A stretch of 64,000 nt of DNA from Tupaia tana (GCA_026018925.1 JAKSZU010000002.1:12955662-13019661), one strand, 5' to 3'; counted from the first letter of the stretch, positions 31,056-42,569 are shown. The notes: a model not told the origin generated them from the letters alone. Numbers and translations: made by a program.

Positions 31056-31256
31056 AGGCGGCGCCCTCCACTGCGCTCTGCCGAGAGCGCGGCCCAGGCA
31101 GCGTCCACGTGCTGCGTCTGTGTGCCGAGTAAGGCGGGACTGGCAGACCGCGTGCAGCGAGTGGGCCTGATGGGCCCCGCATGCTTGGCGAGGTTCGCCT
31201 GGGCCGCAGCCACACGCGTTGTGTAAGTGTTGCCCGTGGCTGCTTCGGTGCTAGCA
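31056..31256. promoter_or_regulatory. CpG-dense cluster (small CpG-island-like region)
   Basis: I count about 20 CpGs in the first 165 bases (for example GAGAGCGCGGCCCAGGCAGC and CAGACCGCGTGCAGCGAGTG). This is close to what base composition predicts and far above the mammalian bulk. It is not a SINE or an LTR I recognise. It could be a weakly methylated promoter or enhancer, or part of an unrecognised exon; no start site or TATA box is evident. Confidence 0.35.
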
Positions 31257-31384
31257 CGACAGGGTGGAGCAGGTGCAGCAGACGCCTTACTTAGAGGCTG
31301 CAAGCCCACGGCGTTTCCTCCAGGGCCGCTAAGGGAAGATGAAAAGGAAGGCAGCATTGTAGAAATGTAGTTCTAGAACCCGTC

Positions 31385-31631
31385 CCCTGTAGCGTGGTGG
31401 TCAAGTGTGGTGCACTGAGAGCCAGAGCCTACACGGCTGACCACAGTTCAAACCCCAGCCCTGGTAGCTTGAGAAACACCAGATGTGTGTGCATGCATGC
31501 CCCGAATCTCGATGGGATGGAGAAATAGGGGAAAAGGGTTTGCAGCATGACCACACTCCATTGGGTAGACTTTGTCTCTGTCTCTGTTTCTCTCTGATGT
31601 CCTACAGCAATTAAAAAGAAAGAAAGAAAAA
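31385..31631 (+). mobile_element. tRNA-type SINE, type D-like
   Basis: The A-box-like TGTAGCGTGGTGGTCAAGTG and B-box-like CAGTTCAAACCCCAGCC are followed by the body (GTGTGTGCATGCATGCCCCG). A CT-rich run and AGCAATTAAAAAGAAAGAAAG end the copy. Confidence 0.75.
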
Positions 31632-32213
31632 CATCGAGGTCCAGAGACAGTTCTGGCCGACCTGGTCAGATTACAGGGACACTCTAAATGTCTTTGCAGG
31701 GCATGTTGGGTCAGCGACTGTGTCTACTGTAAGCCATGTCACTTTACACAGAACGTAGCAAGGAGCCCCCTGGATTCAGAAAGCAGGGTTCCCATGGAAG
31801 TTCCCCCACCACAGATGTGACCCAAGGGAGCCACGTCAGCTGCAGGAGACAGCACAGCAGCGGCACCGCCTCCCAGCGTGGCCGGGGTCCGCAGCGTAAC
31901 ACACACACGGTTCTTGATCAGGTGCTGTTGCGTGGAGTCTGGGAGGATGGCGTGCGTCGGCAGCAGTTGTTCCAGGGGTTCAGGGGTTGAACCAACGACT
32001 CTCTACCATGTCTCTAACCTACCCTCACTTGGGTTTCAGAGTTGTGTGCTATATTATGGATTTATGGTAACTTTCCTGTTATGAGTATGGGAAATAATTA
32101 TCCATTTGGTCTGAAACTTGGGGGTTGGGAATTGACAATAAAGATACAGTAGCCACAAAAGGAAAACTAGAGAAGAACTGATGCTGCTGTGCTACCTACA
32201 AACGGGACACACT

Positions 32214-32474
32214 GTTTTTTTTTTTTTTAATGTTTTTTGCTGGAGAGCATGTGTACTTGTCAGAGACAGAATCAGAGGGAGAAGATAAAGCACCTCCTCC
32301 TAGGGAGTGGTCAGCCTGCATGTCCCTCTCTTCCATCCCTCCCTCCTCTCAGGGTCTTGGGCATGCATGCACGTGCACCCCACATGTTTCCTGAGCGGCT
32401 GGCTCTAGGATTTGAACCACTGCTCGGTCTTGTGGGATCTGGCTGTCTCAACCACCAGGTCATGGAGCCAACCA
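32214..32474 (-). mobile_element. tRNA-type SINE, type D, minus strand
   Basis: A T14 run precedes TTTTTTGCTGGAGAGCATGTG. The body contains GGTCTTGGGCATGCATGCAC, the complementary B box is TAGGATTTGAACCACTG, and the head ends TCAACCACCAGGTCATGGAGCC. Confidence 0.8.
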
Positions 32475-32519
32475 AGACAAGCCTATTTCTAAAACATTCG
32501 AGTTAGTAAAATAAGTTCC

Positions 32520-33240
32520 TTCTTTCCTACTTTGCTCTTAACCCTAACCTCAACTAACTAAACTCTGAAGATATTACTAAGATGATAAAAATCGATACAA
32601 AAATAAAATCTAAATTAATTTTCAGCATGGACCAAATACAAGAACCCATAAAGATTTATTGTTATTATTTCAAACACCATTGAAATTAGACTTAATTGTC
32701 TGTGCAATTTGCTGGAAATAGCTGTTTAGCATGTTTGATCAAGTATATGTCATTGATTTTAAAATAGAAATGTACCAAGCTGGTTTTTGAAACAGTCCCC
32801 AGAAACATAATTTATAAATTGCCTCTGTGGAAAAGTTTTTTTTTTTTTTTTCCTTTTCCTCATCTGAAGTGTTTTACCATCCCTGACTCTTAAATTGGCA
32901 AATGAATCCTTTTGGTTTGTTGGTCTTTTTTTTTTAACCGTGACAATTCTGAGTGGCCAGGTGGGGTCACGGAATGCTCAGGATTGTCACAGTAGAGGAA
33001 TAAGGGCATGGCATTGACTCTGCAGTAACTCCAAACTTTGGAAAGACATTAGTTAATGGCTTTTAAGGATTGGGTTTTTCTTGGGGAGACATTAACCTTG
33101 AATTTTTTCAGGTATGCCTATGTCTACACTGAACAAAGAAAAGCTGAAATTTATCAAGTTTATTAATTCAAACATTTCAACTGACTGATCAGACACCGCA
33201 GTACATTTGAAAGGCTCGCTTCTATCAAGGGGAGGGTGCT
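32520..33240. promoter_or_regulatory. AT-rich unique DNA, candidate conserved region
   Basis: The region is repeat-free and AT-rich, with irregular motif-dense sequence such as TAAATTAATTTTCAGCATGG, AATTTGCTGGAAATAGCTGT and GTTTAGCATGTTTGATCAAG. Two T runs (about 32838 and 32926) interrupt it without recognisable SINE sequence. No gene is visible. Confidence 0.2.
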
Positions 33241-33952
33241 CAGTGTGTGCAGATAGAACCCTTGAGGCTGTGATTTATTTCTCCATGTGCTTTCTTCGTG
33301 GAAGTGGTTCCCACAGGTGGAACACACTGGTCCTCTCACACAGCTCCTCTTTGTGAGCTACACACCCCAGGCCAGTTCCGGAATGTCCTCCAAGCCTCCC
33401 CTCCAACCCCTACTTTGGTATTTTGGCTCCCTTGGCCTGCTGCCCTATACCTCTGTGGCTCCGGGGTTCCTGCCTTCCAGGTGGTTCTCCTCACTGTCCA
33501 TCCAACCCACTCTGTTCCTCCTTCCCGCCCTGCTTAGCCTGACTCAGCCCTGCACTCCTTGGCCTTTGACAACCTGTGACGTCCCCCTGTGGGCAGGGGA
33601 GGCCAGCATAAGGCGTCCTTGGGCAGCTTCGCTTCACCAGTGAGGAGACTGCAGCAGAGCCCATTGGTGCCCCTTCTTCCTGGCTGTTGTGAGGGGCAGC
33701 TTATCCCGGGAGTGTGGACCTAAAGCAGGTTCTTCCGCTCCAACTCAGACCTGTGAATGCAGTTGGGCGACTGGACATCAGTGCATTTAAGGGATGGCGT
33801 ACTCTCTTGGAGAAGGGCTCCTTCGAAAGAGACTCAGGAAGACAAGCTTGGGTCAAAATCAGAGGAAAAAGAAACTCCAAGGACATCAGGGAGCTTATTA
33901 CTTGAGTTTGTCTCCTGGTCTAAGATTTTGTGAGCTCAGGTCTGATTTTTGA

Positions 33953-33998
<46 letters not shown>
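33953..33998 (+). repeat. Compound (GT)n(GA)n microsatellite
   Basis: A GT run passes directly into a GA run, giving a polymorphism-prone compound repeat. Confidence 0.95.
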
Positions 33999-34059
33999 AC
34001 ATGAAAAAAGAGAATAAAGTAAAAATAAAAGTCAGTGAGAAGACTGCAACATATGTTCT

Positions 34060-34558
34060 CAAGTTGCTCCCGTCTAGGTATGGCCACCCCTTTGCAATGG
34101 GACTTGGTCATTTCCGCATCAAGACTCCAATTCCATGTCCCCACCCTCCTGGCCCCTTGAGTCTAGGCTGGCCTTGTGATGATGTGCTTTGGCCAACAGA
34201 ACATAAATGGAGTGACCTTCTTTGACTTCGGAGACTGAACTCTCCCAGATGTGCAGTTTCTGTTTCCCTCTCTTGGAACGCTGTCCTAAAATGACCTTGG
34301 GAAGACGCCACATGTCAGCTTATTGGGTGGTGAGAGGCTGTGTGGAGAACAGTACTGCCCAGCCAGCACCCAGTACCAATTCCCAGTGTACCAGTGAGGT
34401 CACCTTGGACCTTCCAGGCTGATAAGCCATCTTGATGCAGCCACATGAGTGAAACCAGCAGAAAAACCACAGCCAATCACAGAAATGCAAAATATAAGAA
34501 ATGTTGTTTAAGTCACTGAGGTTGGGGCCATTTGTTACACAGCAAATGCTGACTGATG
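34060..34558 (+). mobile_element. MaLR LTR fossil, MLT1I/J-like
   Basis: Forward landmarks in order: CCCCTTGAGTCTAGGCTGGCC, TTGTGATGATGTGCTTTGGCC, AACAGAACATAAATGGAGTGA, CTTGGAACGCTGTCC, GGTGGTGAGAGGCTGTGTGG, a terminal TTGTTTAAGTCACTGAGGTTG and TTTGTTACACAGCAAATGC. It is a solo LTR, old and diverged. Confidence 0.85.
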
Positions 34559-35226
34559 AGAATGTTTATGTGGACACCCAGGGTCTTCTGGTTTATCTGT
34601 AGTTTCAGAGCATTGAGGACCACAGAGGTTCCAACATGGTGCAGGTTTAGTAATATTGTTGGTGGGGCAGCTAATTTTTTTTTTAATCACCACAAGGATA
34701 GGTGGGCAGTAGAGGATTTGATAGCAGGTGCAATGGGGGAGCCAGACCAGAGGACAGGGACAATGATGGGCCTCACATCCTAGCTCTAGGGCCTATTAAT
34801 ACTTGTGTTACACTTCTGGGAGGGCACCAGGGCTAACTGGGGGAGGGGTCCACATGGCATAGCAGGAGCGGAGGGCTGAGGTACAGTATCAAGAGAAGAG
34901 AGATCCAGCAAAAATAGTCTGCTCAGATGCTAGAATTCAGTGAAAAGGGGGGAAATTTAGTGAATTTAGTGAAAAATGGGAAAAATACAGGAATGCAGAG
35001 AGCCAGCAGTGGGGCTGCTCCTCAGTAAATGCCATTCAGCTGCGATGGTGGCGAATGGACTGGGAAAGGACTCAGCCTGCTGATTTCCAGGTGGTTAATT
35101 TACAGTGATTTTTCTGGCTGACTCAGCTGATCCAAGTAGGTCTGAGTTAACTTCCTTTTTAAAAAGATGTGCTCCATTTAGGTTAATAACTACAAATTAG
35201 CATTCTTAAGGGTAATTTTATGCATC

Positions 35227-35742
35227 GCATTAGTTTTCTATTGCCACATAACAAATTACTACAGATTTAGTAGTTTAAAAACAAAACACATTTATTGCTT
35301 CACAGTTTCCGTGGGTCAGGAGGTTGGTGTATAGGTGTCCTGGCCCTCTGCTCCAGGTCTCAGCAAACTGAAGGCTCATCTGAGCCTCAGGGCTTCCTCC
35401 TAAGCTCTCCTTTCCTTGGCAGGATTAATCTCTTTGTGACTGTTGGGCTGGGGCTGCTCTTGGACACTTGAGGGTACCTGCAATTCCTCTCCAGGTGGCT
35501 CCCATGGGCAATGGTCACAGCACGGAGGTTCACTTCCTTCCAGACCAGCATCTGTGACTTCACCTTCCTCACAGTCCTCTCAATGGGTCAGACACAGCAG
35601 GATAATTTCCTTTGGCTTACGAAAGACAATAGGTCAGTCATTTACTCACAGAAATCCAACCACTGTCAAAGGAAGAGGTCTTCTCAGAGTGCATACACTA
35701 GGGAACAGGATCTTGGGGGCCATCTTGAATTCTGCCTCCCAC
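35227..35742 (-). mobile_element. MaLR LTR fossil, MLT1-like, minus strand
   Basis: The reverse MLT1 order is clear: CATTAGTTTTCTATTGCCAC, ATAACAAATTACTACAGATT, TTTATTGCTTCACAGTTTCC, TCATCTGAGCCTCAGGGCTTC and a closing GGGGGCCATCTTGAATTCTG then CCTCCCACA. It is near full length and heavily diverged. Confidence 0.85.
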
Positions 35743-35789
35743 AGTATGTGTGTGTGGACAATTTGCTCTCAGTTCTTGGAAGAGCATTG

Positions 35790-36128
35790 TCTCGGTTTGT
35801 TTCTGCTGCTATAACAAAATACATTAGACTGGGTAATATATAAAGAACAGAAATCTATTTCTTACAGTTCTTGAGTCTGGGAACTTCAAGATCAAGGTGC
35901 CAGCATTTGGTGTCTGGTGAAGGCCTCTTTGTTTCTCACGTGGTAGAAAAGTGGAAGAATGAAGGCTTAGTTCTGTGGAGTCTTCCGATAAGGCACTAAT
36001 TCCATTCATCAGTATGGAATGTTCTTGACTTAATAACTCCTAAAAGCCCCATCTCTTGATATTATCACATTGCCAATTAAGTTTCAACTTATGAATTTTG
36101 GGATAAAGACACATTCAGACCTTATCAG
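35790..36128 (-). mobile_element. MaLR LTR fossil, MST/MLT1-like, minus strand
   Basis: The landmarks are TCGGTTTGTTTCTGCTGCTA, TAACAAAATACATTAGACTG, CAAGATCAAGGTGCCAGCAT, TTGGTGTCTGGTGAAGGCC, TCCCATCTCTTGATATTATC-like text near 36050 and TATGAATTTTGGGATAAAGAC. It is nearly complete and lies 48 bp after another MaLR LTR in the same orientation. The two differ in subfamily, so they are separate insertions. Confidence 0.88.
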
Positions 36129-36699
36129 GGCCACTAAAGATTCCATTTATTTCCTACCCTTCTCAGGAGAGTTCTTGGAGGGACCTGCCACTCCCACACA
36201 ACTTAGTGGCCTCTGATGTTGTCCTTCCTTCTACATGTTAATTGTTCAAGGCCAGCCTGCTCCTCTGACTCCAGGATTGAGGGTCTGGATCTTACCATCA
36301 CCCAGGGAAATGGGAGAGAGAGGAAGATTTCCCATCCTTTCTAGTTTTACATATCTTACATTTAATTCCAGAGTAGAAGGGAAGACCTAGACTAAGGAAG
36401 GAGAACCGGGAGAAATAACTGACCCATGGCCTGCATTTAGAAATCATCCTTTAAGCGACAGGATAGGACTGCCCATCACCGAGTAAGGCCACAGAGACCA
36501 CATTCACCAGACCCACAGCCATCTTTGGTGCCAGCCCAGCTGCACGGAGGAGTTAGCGTGGTACATGGAGGAGTTACTGGCGCATGGAAAGCAACTCGAG
36601 AAACCAAGCGTTAGAGGGTTTACGTCTCGTCAGAGTCTCCTGAGGGCTCCAGATGACGGTTTACCCTCTCCTCCTTTGTTCTTAGCGTGCTGTGCCCGA

Positions 36700-37240
36700 T
36701 TAGAGCACAGTCGACTCAAAATCAGCCTCTGCCGTATTTCTGCAGCCGGAGCTCTGAGCATCGAGGTGATTCAGCAAGGTAATTAGCGCCAAACACGAAA
36801 CAATCAGCATGTGTGGGTGATCAGGTCTAAATAATTCACAAGGAAGTACCTGATGTGTTTGGCATGTTTAGATATAGACTTTCACCTCGTTTGCCTTTAC
36901 AACAGCCTCATAGATTCCAGGTTGGTTTGTAGATTATGAATAATGAGAATATTACTCATGCCCTGAAAGCATGACATTTGCAAATCACATCACCATTTCA
37001 GTCTTAAGAAAATACCGCATTATTCTATTTTGACATATTTTATTTTCAGGAAGGGGAGCAGTTATCTATGCTGGTTCACCTCAAAGTGCCTACAACTGAT
37101 GGCGCATTACCATATTACATAAATAATTTAGGCTTGAGTGTCATTATAGGTGTAAATCAAAAGGACAACTCATGCCTCCAGATTTGCGGTGTTTGTAAAT
37201 TCATATTGTGTTAATAAAGAAGTCAGTAGCCTGCAGATCT
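36700..37240. promoter_or_regulatory. Motif-rich AT-rich block, candidate conserved non-coding element
   Basis: The part at about 36775-36850 combines a homeodomain core and an E2F-like site (GTAATTAGCGCCAAAC) with AACAATCAGC (SOX/HOX-like) and TCTAAATAATTCACAAGG. Further on are TTGCAAATCACATCACC and TTACATAAATAATTTAGG. There is no repeat and no open frame of interest. It reads like a developmental enhancer, but conservation has not been tested. Confidence 0.3.
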
Positions 37241-37371
37241 GCTCAGATGGCTTAACCTGCACTAGCCGCTGGGAGCCAAGCAGCAAAACCAAGAAGCTGC
37301 GACTTCAGTAGACAGGTGTTTGCTGTGCAGGTGGGAGAGGACTCCGTCCTGGAACCTGGCTAGCTCTCAGT

Positions 37372-37509
37372 AGTGGTTCTGGAACTCGAGTGTGCATCAG
37401 AATCACCGGGGGACTGATGAACACGGATCACTGGGCTCCACCCCCGCTCCAGTTAAGTGCATTTCTAACCTGGCCCCTGGAGCTGCTGGCCACAGTTTCA
37501 GAACCACTT
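37372..37509 (+). mobile_element. MER20 hAT-Charlie DNA transposon
   Basis: AGTGGTTCTGGAACTCGAGT, TGTGCATCAGAATCACCGGG, GCTCCACCCCCGCTCC, AAGTGCATTTCTAACCTGG and a closing CAGTTTCAGAACCACTTT match a complete MER20. It is an immobile, early placental element. MER20 copies have been linked to endometrial gene regulation in placentals. Confidence 0.78.
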
Positions 37510-37952
37510 TGCTAGAGAACAAAAGATTCCTCATAGAAAGAAAGTTGGATTTTTCTTTGGGGAAACTCTTTGATATAAGTTTTCTGCTGACAAGTTCCAG
37601 ACTTCAGACTGGACAGGAATAACCACAGAGAAGTAAGGGGAAGGGAAGAGTGTGCTCTGTGCAGTAAGGTGGGGACGGTGTGTGTTTGCATGTAGCTGGG
37701 AAGTACAGAAAATGGAGAAGGATGGAAGGACCCAGGGCGCAGCCTACCATGGTGTGGCAGCCGATCGAGAATGGACATGGCTGATAGAACATTCCCGAGT
37801 CAGGAGGGTGGGCGCGTCCCCAGAAACAGTGGCATCTGATGTTCGGTGTGCAATGTCCTCACTCGTGCCCCCCATGCCAGCCTCCACTGCCATCTTCGCA
37901 TTCACTGAAGAGCTGGTACCTTGAATAGCCCTGTTTGGTTCCTGGATCTTGT

Positions 37953-38116
37953 ACTCAGGTGTGGTCTGTGGGCCTGTAGCACGTCGGCTCCCTGAGAACT
38001 GAGAAATGCAGAACCTCAGGCTCCAGCCCAGACCTACTGCATCGAAATCAGATCTTCGCAAGACCCCCAAGGGATGTGCTTGCACGTTAAGGTTTGAGAA
38101 GCACCAATGCAGTGGA
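37953..38116 (-). mobile_element. MER20-like DNA transposon, opposite orientation
   Basis: GGTGTGGTCTGTGGGCCTGTAG, CAGACCTACTGCATCGAAATC, CAAGGGATGTGCTTGCACGTT and AAGGTTTGAGAAGCACCAATG follow MER20 read in reverse. It lies about 440 bp after the other copy. Confidence 0.7.
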
Positions 38117-38159
38117 GGCGTTCGGACTTCTATGACATCAACACCCCAGGACACTTTTT

Positions 38160-38191
38160 GCCATAGGGCAGGCGCCACCCCCCCCCCCCCC
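38160..38191 (-). mobile_element. 32-bp micro-insertion: SINE tail scrap plus poly-C, with exact 16-bp duplication
   Basis: The 16-mer CCCCAGGACACTTTTT is present exactly at 38144-38159 and 38192-38207. Between them lie about 18 bp resembling the minus-strand end of the type A SINE (GCCATAGGGCAGGCGCC versus GCTATAGGGCGCGTGC) and then a C run. The exact duplication marks a target-site duplication, so this looks like a retroposon insertion cut down to its last bases, with an added C tract. Confidence 0.6.
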
Positions 38192-38309
38192 CCCCAGGAC
38201 ACTTTTTAAGCAGACAGAGTGCAGGGCTCCCTCCCTAGCTCTCTGAGTCAGAATGTCTGGAGAGGGGCTGGGAATCTGTGTTTAGCAAGAGGATCAGCTG
38301 GTTCTTAAG

Positions 38310-39020
38310 ACCAAGCAAATTTGGGGGAAAACTTCTTAAAGAGAATGAAGGGGAGTTGCTTCTATGCTTGGAGTAAATTGTAGGGGGATGCAGAGGAGCA
38401 GCCACAGGAGGCTCCGGGCCAAGAGGGATAATGTGACAGAGGGAAGGGAAGATGATGGAAAGGAGGAACCCGACTGCTAGGAGCCCTCAGACAGCCTCAG
38501 CCCCTGGGGGAGAGTGTCTGGCCTTTCCCTTGACCAAGAGTTCTCCAAGTGAAGGCATCTGTGGACACTGTTGGTTGTTGCAAAAGGAGGTGCTACTGGC
38601 ATCTCGTGGAAGAAGCCAGAGATGCTGCCAGACACCCAAGGCACAGGATGGCCCACCACAAAGGATCATCCAATCCCATCTGGGCTGGAGTGGTGAAACC
38701 CTTCTTCTGGGCTGGGGCTCCACATGTGACCCCAGAGTAGGATCAGCGTCCTCTGGGAGCTTGGGAATTCCAGGACCCCTGGGGGTCACCAGCCACCCAA
38801 GGTCGGTACATCCTAGCAGGACCATGAGCCCAGCTCACTAGGGAGTCCACCCTTCCTTGGGGCAGCTCTAGGCCCACAACCCCATGGGTGCACGGCGTGT
38901 CTGTCCTGTGACGAGGTCATGGAGGGCCCTGTCTGAGACTTGGGTGATGTGGGAGCTCCCCATTGGTGTCCATGGGTCTGGGTTGCTCTCAGTTGCTCCA
39001 GCCCAGGGCCTTGCCCAGGC
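38310..39020. other. Unique DNA, no gene recognised
   Basis: Overlapping frames up to 129 codons on both strands between 38450 and 38840 show no recognisable domain. I call no repeat here, though 38220-38300 may be a decayed MER20-type fragment. Confidence 0.4.
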
Positions 39021-39024
39021 TCTT

Positions 39025-39215
39025 GCTATTTAGTGATCATTGTACGTCTCTGACGTGTCGGGCATGGTGACAGGGCAGTTGGCACCATGTGGCTCTACGG
39101 CAAGACTCCAAAGCATGCCGGGCAGGTGCTGCCCCCATTCCACCAGGAATGCAGACTGGGGGAGGGGAAGGGCTTCATCAAGGTCAGGGCCCAAAGCTCA
39201 GCCAGACGTGAAGTC
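39025..39215 (+). mobile_element. MIR SINE
   Basis: GCTATTTAGTGATCATTGTA, GTGTCGGGCATGGTGACAGG, CCCCCATTCCACCAGGAATG, AGGGCTTCATCAAGGTCAGG and CAGACGTGAAGTCTGGGCTC reproduce the MIR order (start, core, 'ACTTGCCCAAGGTCA' segment, end). Confidence 0.55.
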
Positions 39216-39219
39216 TGGG

Positions 39220-41100
39220 CTCAGCCTGTGCTCTCCCAGCTCCCACGTCACCAGGCCAGACTGTGAGTGAGGATGGGGCCTCTCGTTCCAGCCCCTCAAC
39301 TCTGTGTCAGCTCCTAGGACTAATTGAATTATGTAAGTGAAGACTTCCGAGTTCCGAGTGCCCACTACGCGTACCGCACCATACCAGGAACGATGGATTC
39401 TGAGCAGCACCAGGGTGTTTTATCAGGTAGAAGATTTGTCTGTATTCTTCTAGCCTTACTCTTAATAATATTCCAAAAATTGGGGGCCTCAATGCAAAAG
39501 AGATGTATTTCCAACCCAAACAAGGACAATACTGGAGAACATAAATTATTTTCACGTAAGTCTGTGGCAGAACAGTTAAGAGATCACCAAATGGATTTGC
39601 CCTCCACACCCTCAGCTAGATGACATTTACCACCTTCTCTTACAACTGGGTGTTGCCAGCACATCCAGCAGGTGTAACATGAGCCACCTCCATGCCTTCC
39701 TCCCGAATTCCCCACAGTGATCCTCGCGTATCCTCTCCTGGCTGGAGCAGCTTAGACTTTATAAACCTACCTACGTTAAAATAAATGAGAGCTGGCCCAA
39801 GAGCCAGCACCAGGCTCAGCTCACTGAGCTCAGGTGGTGCCCCGACTTCGTTAGGCGCCAAGGCAGGGATGTTTTCCAACAACAGCTAAATTAAGGGGAA
39901 ATGATTCTGATGAACAAAGGGGAGTATCAGGGAGCTCCCTGTTAGCTGGCTTTCTTCCGTCCTGGGTCCTTGGCTTCAGGGGACTTGACTGACCTTGACA
40001 ACTATCATGAGCCTTAGCCTCAAAGAGAAAACAATAGTAGGCAGTCCCTGGGGGGCCGAGAAACCCACCCAGATGTTCTCTCTGTCCTGTGCTGTAGGTC
40101 TCTCCGGTATCTCCCAGGCCAGAGAGCACGGAGTCACACCATCCCAAATGTGCACTGTGTTTAGGGCAGGCCATGCCAGAACCGCACTCTCAAGTCTTCT
40201 AATAAGGTCAGTCCATAGGAGGTGCCTATATATTTCAGTGAGAACCACAGCCCTGAAAAGCAAAATAGTCCCGGCAAAGATGTGGCCGAGAGTTAGTGTC
40301 GCTCCTCGCTCCTCGAAGTGCTCATATGACTTCTAAGCACAAAACTTACCCTCAAGGCTTGGCTTTGGAAGTCCAGTGGGGGAAGGCAGTTTGCACAGCA
40401 GTTGAGAGCTGGAGGGTAGAACCAAGTCTGAGAGCAGGATCGCTGAGGACGAGCTATGCGTAATTCAAAGAAGGACTGGAGCCACCGAGCAGCTGTGCTA
40501 CTGAGGCTGGAAGAGGTGCACTCGGTGCTCAGAACAGGGTTAGAGGTTTGATTTTGTGAAAATGAAGACATTTCTTACACAAGCAAAAAAAAGTAGATGG
40601 AAACATTGGTGTGTGGGAGTCAACCGAAGGATTCCAAGCAATTTATTTCAATTAAGTTGAAATTAATTGATCAAGAGATCAGCAGTCATTTATTATTCCC
40701 CCTTGTTTTGAAATGTACGTGTTTCCTATTTCTCACCATGGATATAAATAAAGTAAGCCTTTTAGCACCACAATATAGAGTCTTGCTGCAGGAGGACATT
40801 TGGGATTGTTCGCCTGCGTCGTGCTTGGGCCTTGCGTGCAGGATGGAGGGGGTGTGGGAGAGACCGGGGGTCGGGCGGGCAGCGCTGACCATGATCATCC
40901 ACATCGGTGGACGCTACAGCAGGCTGACGCAGCAGAACTGCAAATAATCCTTCTTTTATGCTCTGTGCTGGGCGGTCTGTGGAAAACACACTTTGCAATA
41001 GGGGCATTTCATTGGGAGTCCATGATAGAGGTCAGAAGAAGGTCATCGGTGGTCTAAATGTAGAGAATAAAGACCACGAGGAAAGGTTAAAGCAATTCTT
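39220..41100. other. Unique DNA, no gene recognised
   Basis: There are several frames of 60-115 codons on both strands, none with a recognisable product. The central part (40580-40760) is AT-rich and repeat-free. I find no SINE in this interval. Confidence 0.4.
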
Positions 41101-41105
41101 AAAGG

Positions 41106-41276
41106 CTGGCTCCCAGAATAGCGCAGCTGTAGCAGCCCTGGACTTGTCAGGAAGGGAGAGTTCTGGGTGCCTCTGCTGGCTTCCTGAGTCAGAAATGCCA
41201 GGGGAGGGCCCAGCAATCTAGTCTAGCAGGATCTCCAGGTGATTCTGATGCAGTCTCAGGTTTGCCAGTACTGGGT
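41106..41276 (-). mobile_element. MER20-like DNA transposon
   Basis: CTTCCTGAGTCAGAAATGCC, AGGGCCCAGCAATCTAGTCT, CTCCAGGTGATTCTGATGCA and TCTCAGGTTTGCCAGTACTGG correspond to MER20 in reverse. The left part is weak. Confidence 0.6.
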
Positions 41277-41439
41277 TAAGGAGACCAGAGCTCACTAGCG
41301 TAGAGAAGGGAAGGCTGAGGGGAGATTTAATATTTCTTCAGTTCAAACTCAAGGTTGGTAGCTGTTCCCCTTATTCCACCCATGTCTCCTAAGGGCAGAA
41401 CAATGGGCCATACGGTGGTGAAAGGTAAGCCCTAAGGTA

Positions 41440-41592
41440 TTCTGACTCAGGCTGCAGCTCAGAAGCACCTGGGGAACTTTCCTAACAGCGTCACCCTTGG
41501 TCACACTGATTTAATGGACATTTTAGGTAACTTATTTTGTAAAGCTCCCCAGATCAGTCTCAGGTGCAGCCAGGGTTGAGCTCCAGCAGTGT
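41440..41592 (+). mobile_element. MER5A-like DNA transposon
   Basis: GAAGCACCTGGGGAACTTTC, a central TGATTTAATGG, then AAAGCTCCCCAGATCAGTCT and CAGGTGCAGCCAGGGTTGAG resemble MER5A with its terminal inverted repeats. It is diverged. Confidence 0.5.
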
Positions 41593-42569
41593 GGCAGAGC
41601 CTTGGTTGATGGCTGAGGGATTGGGCAGGAGTAGGGGTGCTGCTGCCGTGTGGGGATTCACCTGGAATAGCCATATCCTGAAGGGAGTCCGGTCTGTCAA
41701 GGGCGCTTCCAGAATCAGTAGTCCCAGGAGAGGGCCCTGCTAGCTCAGGACTCCTGGAAAGCCTTAGTATTCCTGACTGCACCAGTGCCCTGGTCTTTGC
41801 CCAATATGAAGATGACCTTTTTATTTGTCTTTTCTAAAGTAGTAGTAGAGTTTTCCTGCCTTCTCTCCCCCTTCCCCTCCCTGCCCCGAGGCAAACAGCT
41901 GTGTTTCCCCTCCCTACCCTGCCACACACTCAGCCCGACATCACTTCCAACCCAACAATACTGAGCTAACGTGAAGTACCAGATTGCCCCACTTGCATTG
42001 AAGAGGAAGCGATTTCTTTTGAATGTTCATTCATTTGGCTTTAGATGCAAGGGATTTATTTATTTATTTTAAATGTTGCTCCAGATTTTGGCAAAAGGAA
42101 AAAAGCTCTTCTTAAATTATGCACATCTTCATTTTCTCAGCAGCCAGCAAACTATAGATAATAAAGGAGAATTTGCTTCAGAGGTGAAATGAAACCTGCA
42201 CACGCGTTAGGATTGCCAGACCCTGCTGTTCCATGCTTTCCTCCATAAGTAAGGGTCCTCTCATTTGGAAGCCTGCCTCTGAAGGGACGAGAGCGTGGCA
42301 TGCCTGCTGGGTGTCACCATCCTGTGCCCCATTCCCACTGGTGTTGAGACTAGATTCTTTTCTCATATGGGGCTTTGATAGCTTCATTCCCTGGATTTCT
42401 CTCTGTCCTGCTAAGGATTTTCTGTGAGACCCTCTTGATGATGGTAAGGGGAGCTATTGCTCATCATAGCCATTGGTTTTAGGAGAGTCAACCAGGAGAA
42501 TAGCTTCGATTCACGCCCACAAAGCTGCAGGCTGCAGGTAGCAGTGTACCCTCAGGGAGGGTCACATAT

